Below the pieces are notes generated by a model. It was not told the DNA's origin. It worked only from the letters and a program-made list of their open reading frames with translations, and did not search any database. From JBAZUK01 sp041661445 (lineage in GTDB: Bacteria; Chlamydiota; Chlamydiia; Chlamydiales; SM23-39), in contig JBAZUK010000001.1 in the NCBI GenBank assembly GCA_041661445.1, forward strand, positions 124,001-188,000: a stretch of 64,000 nucleotides of DNA, written 5' to 3'. Positions 36,250 to 44,151 of this stretch are shown here, piece by piece (the first letter of the stretch is position 1; each line of letters opens with the position of its first letter). The position numbers and the translations under genes are program-made.

Positions 36250-37209
36250 ATGGAATTTAAAAACAGGGCCAAATCTTTTTTAAAATATTTAGAAATGGTC
36301 AAAAATGTCTCGGTGCATACTATTCGAAATTATGCAATTGATCTGGATTCAGTAAAGGATTTTATTGAAACAAATGTTTTAAAATATCAAAAAACCTCAA
36401 ATAAAATTTTAGAAAAAGATGATAAAGATTTTTCTTTAGAAGAAATCAATAAATGGGTAATTAGAAGTTATTTAGCTCATTTGTCCGAAAAGAAAATGAA
36501 AAATAAAACTATCATGAGGAGAATTTCGTCATTAAGATCTTTTTATAGATATTTGATGAAAGAAAAACTAATTGATGAAAATCCCATGGAGTATATAGAG
36601 AGTCCCAAGAAAGAAAAAAAGCTCCCTAATGCACTTTCTTATGATCAGGTCATACATCTTTTTAATATGTGCGATGTAAATACATATTTAGGATTTAGGG
36701 ATAGAGCGATAATGGAGTTATTTTATAGTTCAGGTTTAAGGCTAAGTGAATTAGTTGATCTGGATAGAAATGATTTAGATGAAGATTCCAGCTTGCTAAA
36801 TGTCTACGGAAAAGGAAAAAAACAAAGGGTTGTGCCAGTTACAAAAACAGCCATTGACTTGATAAAAAAATATCTTAATCATGAAATGAGATTTCAAGAT
36901 ACAAAGGAAAGCAAGAAGCAAAAAGACGATAAGGCAATTTTTTTAAACAGGTTTGGGACGAGGATAACAGTTAGGTCTATAGATAGGAATTTTAAAAGAT
37001 ACTTAAAATTAAGCGGTTTTGCTGAAAATATTACACCGCACACTATAAGACATACTATTGCCACGCACTGGCTGGAAAATGGTATGGATTTAAAAACAAT
37101 TCAAATGCTTTTGGGGCATGCCAGCCTTGGAACGACAACAATATATACGCATGTATCAACAAAACTCAAAAGAAAAGTCTATGATCAAACTCATCCGAGG
37201 GCAAACTAA
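36250..37209 (+). CDS. xerC: Tyrosine recombinase XerC
   Basis: XerC resolves chromosome dimers at dif together with XerD. The 319 residues contain an N-terminal SAM-like core-binding domain (1-110) and a catalytic domain with R164 (SGLRLSEL), K188, H264 and R267 (HTIRH), H290 (LLGHASLG) and nucleophile Y299 (TTIYTHV). All tyrosine-recombinase residues are intact. It stands outside any visible mobile element, next to the ABC-F gene as in Chlamydia, so a housekeeping role is favoured over an integrase. Its stop overlaps the convergent gene by 4 bases. Confidence 0.92.
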   Translation: MEFKNRAKSFLKYLEMVKNVSVHTIRNYAIDLDSVKDFIETNVLKYQKTSNKILEKDDKDFSLEEINKWVIRSYLAHLSEKKMKNKTIMRRISSLRSFYRYLMKEKLIDENPMEYIESPKKEKKLPNALSYDQVIHLFNMCDVNTYLGFRDRAIMELFYSSGLRLSELVDLDRNDLDEDSSLLNVYGKGKKQRVVPVTKTAIDLIKKYLNHEMRFQDTKESKKQKDDKAIFLNRFGTRITVRSIDRNFKRYLKLSGFAENITPHTIRHTIATHWLENGMDLKTIQMLLGHASLGTTTIYTHVSTKLKRKVYDQTHPRAN

Positions 37210-38405
37210 AAAATTAAAAAATTCGGTTTAAATATTAAAAAAAATCCTAAAATAATTAAAATTGCTCCGCCGAATAAATGTGAAAATCTTGAATATTTTG
37301 TAGTAAGACCAATTACATGAAGTGAAAAAATTGCAATCAGAAAAATGATTATATCGTCTAGCATAAACACAAAAATATACAAAAAAATATATAAATAATA
37401 TTGCATATACGATAGAGATGATAAACTTAGTATCTGAGTATAGACAACAGGAATTCCAGATGAGCAGACAAAATCAACAAGATTTACTAGGAATGCAAGC
37501 AAGCTTATTCCCAAAATTGATAAAAACAGTTTGTTGTTCTCTGTTAAAAATTTAGCTAAATTAGAGACTTTCTGTTTAAATCCGCCGTTTGTTACCTTGC
37601 AGATGTTCTCTTTATTGAAAAAATATTCTTTCAGATAATAGACTCCTCCTGCGAGGGCAATTATACCTACAAATATTTTTACGAAATTTACATAACTTAG
37701 AAATATCATAAAATTAAGCCAGGCGACCATAAATAAAAAGTAAACAAATGCTGAAATAAATATAAAAATTGATCCCAGAAGGATCATCCTCTTTCTATTT
37801 TGAAGAGGAATCAAAAAAGAAATAAGCATAACTAATGACCACATCGCGCAAGGATTAAATCCATCAACAGCGCCAAGCAGGATTGTAATTATCGGAAGCG
37901 ACAAACTTTTGATTTTGATATTGCCAAATATTGGGACATTTATGCTTTCGGAAATTGTTTTTTCTCCCCGATCTGAGGATTCATAAGCTTTTTTCTGAAT
38001 ATTATCAGTTTTAATTTTATCAATAATATCAGGTGTTTTTTCGTTTGTATCTAAGATTGCGTCTTCAATATTTTTTCCGGTTCCTTCGTCATTTGAAAAT
38101 CCGACAAAATGTTTTTCACCAATAACAGTTACTGGAAATGCTACAATGTTTAAATTAATTGCCTTGATTAATTTATCATATAACTCGCGATTTTGTTTGT
38201 TTTTTACTGACTCCAGATAATGGATTTCAATATTCGGATATTTTTTTTCCATTTTTTTTAAAAATATTTTTTCTTTTTTGCAGTGATAGCATCTATCAGA
38301 ATAGAAAAGATAAATTTTTATGGACTTCTGCGCCGGAGTTTTTTGTGAGCTAAAAATTGAAAACAAAAAAATAGAAAAAAATATTAAAGTCAAAAACTTT
38401 TTCAT
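37206..38405 (-). CDS. Thioredoxin-fold/CcdA-like membrane thiol-disulfide protein
   Basis: A fusion that probably passes electrons across the inner membrane. With the start at the second ATG (38405, MKKFLTLIFF), it has 399 residues. A signal/anchor helix is followed by a periplasmic thioredoxin- or glutaredoxin-like domain with CYHC (C39, C42), a linker, then six to eight membrane helices of the DsbD/CcdA kind, including GFNPCAMWS and DFVCSSGIP, whose cysteines could form the membrane pair. The domain order (redox domain first) differs from E. coli DsbD, whose thioredoxin domain is C-terminal. It could supply reducing power for the cysteine-rich envelope proteins nearby. Confidence 0.82.
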   Translation of the reverse strand: MKKFLTLIFFSIFLFSIFSSQKTPAQKSIKIYLFYSDRCYHCKKEKIFLKKMEKKYPNIEIHYLESVKNKQNRELYDKLIKAINLNIVAFPVTVIGEKHFVGFSNDEGTGKNIEDAILDTNEKTPDIIDKIKTDNIQKKAYESSDRGEKTISESINVPIFGNIKIKSLSLPIITILLGAVDGFNPCAMWSLVMLISFLIPLQNRKRMILLGSIFIFISAFVYFLFMVAWLNFMIFLSYVNFVKIFVGIIALAGGVYYLKEYFFNKENICKVTNGGFKQKVSNLAKFLTENNKLFLSILGISLLAFLVNLVDFVCSSGIPVVYTQILSLSSLSYMQYYLYIFLYIFVFMLDDIIIFLIAIFSLHVIGLTTKYSRFSHLFGGAILIILGFFLIFKPNFLIF

Positions 38406-38635
38406 GTAATACACCTAAATCATCTATTCTTAAAAAAATACAAAAATCCAATATAAATCAATCAAAATTATTTAAAATCTGATCAGGCCCATTCATCAAA
38501 CTGTCTCTTGTTTAAAAAAAAATCTTGGGGGATATAGGATTTCTATTAATATACTAAAAATATTTCAATAACAAGATTGACATATCCTTTTTTTTTGTGA
38601 TATAGATTGAATTTAAAGAATTGAAAAGGCTTAAA

Positions 38636-39691
38636 ATGAACAAAAATTTTTCTGTTTATAAGATTCTCTCTTTGATATTTATGACTTTTAGTTTGTTTTC
38701 ATTAGAAAAACAGACCTCAGCCAGCACGCCCAGCACTCGCGAACCTCTTCCTTATGATTATGATTTGTTCAAAAAAGATACCGAAGTCGTTTTTATCAAT
38801 GCAGATTTTTTATATTGGACAGCTCAAGCTCCCGGATTGGAATATGCCTTTAAATTTGATAAGCTAACGGATAATGCAACTGTTTTTGGGGTAGGAAAAT
38901 ATAAAATGACCTCATATGAATGGAAGCCGGGATTTAGAGTAACTTTAGGCTGGTTCAATGCGCCGAAGTATTGGAATGTTTTAGCTGAATATTCCTGCAT
39001 AAAAATTGAAGGATTTAATACTGCAGAGAAAAGTTCGGATTCAATAGTTGCAACCTTTCCTCAGTTAGCTACATTAAGTCAGGAGCTAGCAACAGCTAAA
39101 AGCAGAGTTGTATTAAATTACAATTTTGTGGATTTATTGGCTTCTAGAGTTTTTATTACCAATCCTCATTTAAGACTTAGGATGATGGGCGGATTTACAT
39201 CCGGAGTTATCGACCAGAAATGGAATATTTTCTATACAGATGTTTTAAATCAGCATGAAAGAGTATTCAACAAATGGAAATACACAGGAATCGGATTTAG
39301 AGTAGCTGTTGATTTTTCCTGGTATTGGGGAAATAATATTTATCTAACAGCTAAAGCATCGAATGCTATACTTATTGGAAGATATAGATATAACTCAGCT
39401 ATTTCAGCAGACACAAGCGGAGATTTTTTTGATCTTTGCAGGTTTAAAGAATATAGAGGAGCTTATAATATTCAATTTCTTTTAGGCCCGTCTTATCAGA
39501 AAAATTTCTGTAAGAATAGAATTGAGATTTTTGCAGGTTATGAGTTGAATGGCTGGATCAATCTACATGAAATAAATAGAAATTCTGCCAGCACACAAGC
39601 TAATCAGGTAATTACTGAAAAATACCAGACAAATATTAATGGTATGCTTTTAATGGATGGTTTATCTACTCGATTAACAATTGATTTCTAA
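38636..39691 (+). CDS. MOMP-like pore-forming outer-membrane protein
   Basis: A 351-residue outer-membrane barrel. I start it at the ATG at 38636, preceded by AAAAGG at a good distance; a TTG at 38621 would add five residues. A signal peptide (FMTFSLFSLEKQTSA) is followed by ADFLYWTAQAPGLEYAF and YEWKPGFRVTLGWF, which are the motifs of the Lpg1974/MOMP-like family in environmental chlamydiae. Strands alternate through the rest, ending STRLTIDF with terminal Phe. It is related to the four-gene array at 53-58 kb but more distant, and it lacks their N-terminal cysteine cluster. Confidence 0.85.
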   Translation: MNKNFSVYKILSLIFMTFSLFSLEKQTSASTPSTREPLPYDYDLFKKDTEVVFINADFLYWTAQAPGLEYAFKFDKLTDNATVFGVGKYKMTSYEWKPGFRVTLGWFNAPKYWNVLAEYSCIKIEGFNTAEKSSDSIVATFPQLATLSQELATAKSRVVLNYNFVDLLASRVFITNPHLRLRMMGGFTSGVIDQKWNIFYTDVLNQHERVFNKWKYTGIGFRVAVDFSWYWGNNIYLTAKASNAILIGRYRYNSAISADTSGDFFDLCRFKEYRGAYNIQFLLGPSYQKNFCKNRIEIFAGYELNGWINLHEINRNSASTQANQVITEKYQTNINGMLLMDGLSTRLTIDF

Positions 39692-39729
39692 AGATCCCTT
39701 TAAGGGTATTTTAATTATCTTTTTAAAAT

Positions 39730-40050
39730 GGGAAAAGCTATAAGCCGGATTTTGTATTTGGCAATCATTCATCTAGGGATTTTGTCACCAAAATCCTCAA
39801 GCGGCCTTACTTAGAGAAATTTACGAGGAAAACGCATTTCTCACCACGCCTTGCATCGGATGGGGTTTACAACGCCTTGAATTACTCCAAGAGCGATTAG
39901 ATTTCTCTAATCTTTTCACTCTTCTAAAAGAAGACATAGTCTCTGTTGTACTTTCCGTAGCCTTACGGCTCCCAGGGTTTCTCTGGCATCCATTCCTATG
40001 ATGTCCGGACTTTCCTCTATTTTTTCAAATAGCGATTACCTGCTTTTCCC
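39730..40050 (-). ncRNA. rnpB: RNase P RNA
   Basis: The 321-base RNA on the minus strand begins GGGAAAAGCAGG and ends with GCTTTTCCC; the two ends pair as helix P1 (GGGAAAAGC/GCTTTTCCC). The universal core is present: GAGGAAAGTCCGGACATC near the 5' end, and ACAAAATCCGGCTTAT near the 3' end. It forms the catalytic subunit that trims the 5' ends of tRNA precursors. Its 5' end is 6 bases after the stop of the zinc-ribbon gene, so the two may share a transcript. Confidence 0.95.
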
Positions 40051-40055
40051 GAAAA

Positions 40056-40823
40056 TTATGCAGTAGTTGATTTTTTTCTTCTTCTTTTTGTAGCAACGGC
40101 AGATCCTTCCAAATCTTCACTTTCCTGCCAGTAGAGTATTCGTGAACAATGTTCGCAAAAAACTAGTCTTTGACCTTTTCTTACAGCATTTTCATGCTGG
40201 GCTGTTAAAGCAATATGACAGCCGGAGCAGGTTCTGTTTTCCATTGGGACAATAACATTGTCTTTTTTGTTTCTGATAAGTTTTTCATATATTTTAAAAA
40301 TTTCCGGATCAGCGGCCTGTGCAAGAATATCTCTTTGAGATTTAAGTTCTTTTCCTTCTTTGTTTATTAAAGCGATGTTATTTAGAATTTCGGTTTCAAG
40401 ATTTTTAGAGCTTTCCTCTGATGAAATTAAAGATTGTTTGATTTTTTCCAAGATTTCTTCTTCGCTATTTTTTTTATCAATTAAATCAGATGTCATTTGT
40501 TCAGTTGATACTCTCTCTCTTTCAAGGGAGCTCATTTCTTGTGTCAAAGCATTGAATTCTTCAACTTTTTTAATAGAGCTTTGCTTAGCTTCTAGCTTTT
40601 TTAGTTTTTCTTTTATTTCAGAGATTTTTGTTTCTTGGAAAAATATAGTTTTTGTCAATTCCTGAATTTCAGTTTCTTTTTCGCTTTTCTGTTTTTTCAG
40701 ATCTCTTCTTAAAGCTGCTATGTGTTCTAATTCAGAAAGTCTTTCTTTCTTGACTTTCATAAGTCTTAGCATTTTCATGTCTAATTCTTGAATTTCTAAT
40801 ATGCGCTTTAGTGCTAATAGCAT
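40056..40823 (-). CDS. Coiled-coil protein with C-terminal C4 zinc ribbon (CT398 family)
   Basis: The 255 residues form a long coiled coil (about 20-165) followed by a zinc ribbon with C199, C202, C223 and C226 (RTCSGCHIALTAQHENAVRK, then FCEHC). This layout fits the widespread C4-type zinc-ribbon family that includes chlamydial CT398. Reported links of that family to sigma-54 and secretion in Chlamydia are known, but nothing in this sequence tests them. A basic tail (KRRRKKS) ends the protein. rnpB follows directly on the same strand. Confidence 0.88.
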   Translation of the reverse strand: MLLALKRILEIQELDMKMLRLMKVKKERLSELEHIAALRRDLKKQKSEKETEIQELTKTIFFQETKISEIKEKLKKLEAKQSSIKKVEEFNALTQEMSSLERERVSTEQMTSDLIDKKNSEEEILEKIKQSLISSEESSKNLETEILNNIALINKEGKELKSQRDILAQAADPEIFKIYEKLIRNKKDNVIVPMENRTCSGCHIALTAQHENAVRKGQRLVFCEHCSRILYWQESEDLEGSAVATKRRRKKSTTA

Positions 40824-41188
40824 TTTAACCTCTGGTGATAATAAATCATGATTTTTTATAATTTTATAGGTATTTTATTACTTTTATTCCAACAATTCAA
40901 GTAAAATATTTTTTTAATTTTACCCAAAGAATTTGTTTTATAATCAGATGTATTCTTAATAATAATTTATACTAATTTTAAAAATATAATTAGAATATAA
41001 TCTTATTTTTTAATCAGTTTTTTCAAAATGAAGGAATGTCAGTTTTTGGAAAAATATAACTCTATCTGCTAAGAAAATTTGGATGAATTATCTAAGATTA
41101 AAAATTTTTTTTATTTTTTTTTAAATAAAAAATGAAATTAAAAGAAGATTTGCTAATATTTAATAAAAATCAACGTCAGAGAAATTTT
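40824..41188. other. Gene-free region upstream of glyA
   Basis: About 365 very AT-rich bases between the divergent zinc-ribbon gene and glyA. I see no gene and no recognisable RNA or operator. A frame extends glyA upstream to an ATG at 41132, but family comparison argues against its use. Confidence 0.6.
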
Positions 41189-42667
41189 ATGAATTATCTT
41201 GAAAACTATTTTAAAAAAGTTAAGGAACCAAATAGAAAGAAACAAGCTATAGCCTTTTTAGCGGCAATAGATTCTATTGCGGAAGAATCAAAAGAAATAG
41301 CACAAGATATTATAAAGGAACTTGTTGATCAAAGATCTAATTTGAAATTAATCGCGTCAGAAAATTTTTCTTCCTTAAACGTTCAGCTTGCAATGGGAAA
41401 TCTTCTGACAGATAAATATTCAGAAGGATTTGTAAAACATAGGTTTTATGCGGGATGCGATAACGTTGATGACATTGAACAGATAGCCGTTGATGAGGCT
41501 AAAAAACTATTTAAGGCTGATCATGCTTATGTTCAGCCACACTCAGGTGCCGATGCCAATTTAGTAGCTTTTTGGTCTATTTTGCTGCAAAAGGTTCAAA
41601 ACAAGGAAATAGAAAGACTTTCCAAGAAAACGGCAATGGAGTTAACTTTTGAAGAATATGAAAAAGTCAGACAGCTGCTAGTTAATCAAAAAGTTTTTGG
41701 AATGTCTCTAAATTCCGGAGGACATTTAACTCATGGTTATCGATTAAATGTCTCTTCTAAGTTTATGCGGGCATATGGATATGATGTTGATCCTAAAACA
41801 TATCTTTTGGATTATAAAGCTTTGAGAAAACAGATCAAAGAAATAAAACCTTTAATTTTCCTGGCAGGTTATTCAGCATATTCAAGAAAAATTGACTTTT
41901 CAATACTCAAAGAGATTGCCGATGAGGTAGGCGCAGTTCTAATGGTTGATATGGCGCATTTTGCCGGACTTGTTGCCGGGGGTGTTTTCAAAAATGAATA
42001 CGATCCTGTTAAATATGCAGATATTGTTACTTCAACTACCCATAAAACTTTAAGAGGACCTAGAGGCGGAATTATCCTTTGTAAAAATGAATACAAAGAA
42101 GTGGTGGATAAAGGATGTCCAACAATATTAGGGGGGCCAATGCCTCATGTAATGGCTGCTAAGGCTTTAGCCTTTAAAGAAGCAAATACTGAAGAATTTA
42201 AAAAATATGCTCACCAAATAGTAAAAAACGCAAAAGCTTTGTCTGAAGAACTGATGAAGAAAGGTGTTAAGATATTAACTGATGGGACTGATAATCACTT
42301 AATGGTTCTGGATGTATCTTCAAGTTTTAAAATAAATGGAAAGCAGGCAGAAGCAGGATTAAGGCAAGCTAATTTGACTGTAAATAGAAATTCTATTCCA
42401 AATGATGTTAACGGTGCCTGGTTCACTTCCGGTGTTAGGATAGGAACTCCTGCAATAACAACTCTTGGTATGAAAGAAAATGAAATGAAAGAAATTGCTG
42501 GATTGATTTTTAATATTCTGAAAAACACAAAGGCGGGGATAGATCCTCAGACAAATTTACCATCAAAAAATTTAGGGGAAGTAGAGTCGAAAGCTTTGAT
42601 GGAATGCAGAAATCAGGTTAAAAAATTACTTGATAAATTTAAGCTTTATGCAGAAATTGAAATTTAA
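41189..42667 (+). CDS. glyA: Serine hydroxymethyltransferase, chlamydial long form
   Basis: This PLP enzyme interconverts serine and glycine with one-carbon transfer to tetrahydrofolate. In Chlamydia it has also been shown to racemise alanine for peptidoglycan. The start is placed at 41189 (MNYLENYFKK), matching the N-terminus of chlamydial GlyA; an upstream ATG at 41132 has no ribosome site. The 492 residues include LIASENFSS, the PHSGADANL phosphate-binding region, and the PLP lysine K286 in TSTTHKTLRGPRGG. An insertion of about 60 residues after the PHSGADAN region is typical of chlamydial GlyA. clpP and dapF follow, as in C. trachomatis. Confidence 0.96.
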   Translation: MNYLENYFKKVKEPNRKKQAIAFLAAIDSIAEESKEIAQDIIKELVDQRSNLKLIASENFSSLNVQLAMGNLLTDKYSEGFVKHRFYAGCDNVDDIEQIAVDEAKKLFKADHAYVQPHSGADANLVAFWSILLQKVQNKEIERLSKKTAMELTFEEYEKVRQLLVNQKVFGMSLNSGGHLTHGYRLNVSSKFMRAYGYDVDPKTYLLDYKALRKQIKEIKPLIFLAGYSAYSRKIDFSILKEIADEVGAVLMVDMAHFAGLVAGGVFKNEYDPVKYADIVTSTTHKTLRGPRGGIILCKNEYKEVVDKGCPTILGGPMPHVMAAKALAFKEANTEEFKKYAHQIVKNAKALSEELMKKGVKILTDGTDNHLMVLDVSSSFKINGKQAEAGLRQANLTVNRNSIPNDVNGAWFTSGVRIGTPAITTLGMKENEMKEIAGLIFNILKNTKAGIDPQTNLPSKNLGEVESKALMECRNQVKKLLDKFKLYAEIEI

Positions 42668-42720
42668 TATATTGAAAGAAGAGTAATCCGTAGGTATATT
42701 TAGATAAAAGGAGTAATAAT

Positions 42721-43305
42721 ATGGCAAGTGAAAACAAAATTTTTAGAATGACAGATGATAAAATTGAAGAAGCTATTTTAAATCAGAGAAGAATTTTTTT
42801 ATCTGATGCTGTGGATCAGGATTCTGCAAAAGATATCATTAGAAAACTATGGTATTTGGAATCATTGGACAATAAAAAACCGATTCTTTTTGTTATCAAT
42901 TCCCCTGGAGGGGCAATTGATTCTGGTTTTGCAATCTGGGACAATATTAAGATGATATCAGCTCCTGTTTATACTATTGCAACAGGTCTTGCTGCTTCAA
43001 TGGGATCTTTACTTCTTTTAGTTGCTAAAAAGGGTAAAAGGTTTGCTACTGAAAATTCCAGGATAATGATACATCAGCCTTTGGTGTCAGGTGTTATCAG
43101 GGGGCAGGCCACAGATTTGGATATTCAGGCAAAAGAGATGCTGAAAGCAAGAGATATGATCGTTTCAATTTATGCAGATGCAACCGGTAAAGATAAAGCG
43201 ACAATTAACAAAGCTATTGATAGAGATAACTGGATGAGCGCTAAGGAAGCCAAAGCATTTGGACTTATAGATGAAGTTATTACTTCTTTTAAAGATTTTG
43301 AATAA
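42721..43305 (+). CDS. clpP: ATP-dependent Clp protease proteolytic subunit
   Basis: ClpP forms the barrel peptidase that works with ClpX or ClpC. The 194 residues contain the triad S93 (GLAASMGS), H118 (RIMIHQP) and D169 (IDRDNWMS), plus INSPGGAID. A good AAAAGGAG precedes the ATG. It follows glyA by 53 bases and overlaps dapF by one base. Chlamydiae have two ClpP paralogs; this position corresponds to ClpP1. Confidence 0.96.
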   Translation: MASENKIFRMTDDKIEEAILNQRRIFLSDAVDQDSAKDIIRKLWYLESLDNKKPILFVINSPGGAIDSGFAIWDNIKMISAPVYTIATGLAASMGSLLLLVAKKGKRFATENSRIMIHQPLVSGVIRGQATDLDIQAKEMLKARDMIVSIYADATGKDKATINKAIDRDNWMSAKEAKAFGLIDEVITSFKDFE

Positions 43306-44090
43306 TGAATTTTGAATTTTTTAAATATAATTCAAACGGTAATGATTTTGTCATTATTGATGATCAAAATGATTTGTTCGATATTAAAAAAAGTATAATC
43401 GAAAAAATTTGCTATAGACAGTTTTGTATTGGCGCCGATGGACTTATTTTGCTAAAAAAATCTAACGTTTTTGATTTTAAAATGCAGATTTTTAATAGTG
43501 ACGGATCGGAGGCCAATATGTGCGGCAACGGCCTTCTTTGCTTATCAAAATTTGTTTACGATTTTATAGATAAAAAAAAATCTTTTTCAGTTGAAACCAG
43601 AAGCAGTAATTATGAAATATCGATAAATGATCCTTTTACATCTTTTTTAGCTCCAGCTCCCATGATTGTTTCAAAAAACCATAATATCAAATTACAAGAG
43701 CTTGAAGCTAATCTATCTTTAATTGATTCAGGAGTAATGCATGGTGTAATGTTTTTAAAAAACATTGATAAAACAGATGTATTTACTTTGGGTAAAAAAA
43801 TCAGGTATTCGGATCAGATCCCTTTCCCCGTAAACGTTGATTTCTGTGAAGTTGTAAATGACAAGGAATTAAAAGTCAGGGTTTATGAAAAAGGAGTCGA
43901 AGATGAAACTTTATGCTGTTCGACCGGTGCTTTAGCCGCTGCCAAGGCATTTTATGAAATTAAGGAACATCAAAGTGAATTATTGCTTCATTTCAAAGGA
44001 GGAATCATCAAAATATCTCCTATGGACAATCTTTTCAAACTTAGCGGAAAACCTGAGTTTAATTTCAAAGGCAACTGCAAACTTTTTTGA
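43305..44090 (+). CDS. dapF: Diaminopimelate epimerase
   Basis: DapF converts LL- to meso-diaminopimelate for lysine and peptidoglycan. The 261 residues show both catalytic cysteines: C73 in SEANMCGNG and C205 in ETLCCSTGAL (family ACGTGA, here altered to CCSTGA), as well as KYNSNGNDF at the N-terminus. The start overlaps the clpP stop by one base, so translation is coupled. The block glyA-clpP-dapF is the conserved chlamydial order. Confidence 0.95.
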   Translation: MNFEFFKYNSNGNDFVIIDDQNDLFDIKKSIIEKICYRQFCIGADGLILLKKSNVFDFKMQIFNSDGSEANMCGNGLLCLSKFVYDFIDKKKSFSVETRSSNYEISINDPFTSFLAPAPMIVSKNHNIKLQELEANLSLIDSGVMHGVMFLKNIDKTDVFTLGKKIRYSDQIPFPVNVDFCEVVNDKELKVRVYEKGVEDETLCCSTGALAAAKAFYEIKEHQSELLLHFKGGIIKISPMDNLFKLSGKPEFNFKGNCKLF

Positions 44091-44151
44091 TTAAAATGGC
44101 AATTAAATGCTATTAGAATAGAATATATGATAAAGTTTTTTGAAAGTTTGC

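Noticed and set aside
36250..37209. XerC as an integrase of a mobile element
   Set aside because: It has the housekeeping Xer length and motifs and sits next to the ABC-F gene as in Chlamydia; no attachment repeats surround it.
39692..39720. CCCTTTAAGGG hairpin as a terminator of the porin gene at 38.6 kb
   Set aside because: The stem is only about five pairs with almost no loop; too weak to list as a terminator.
41132..41188. Longer N-terminus for GlyA from the ATG at 41132
   Set aside because: No ribosome binding site, and chlamydial GlyA proteins start at the position of the ATG at 41189.
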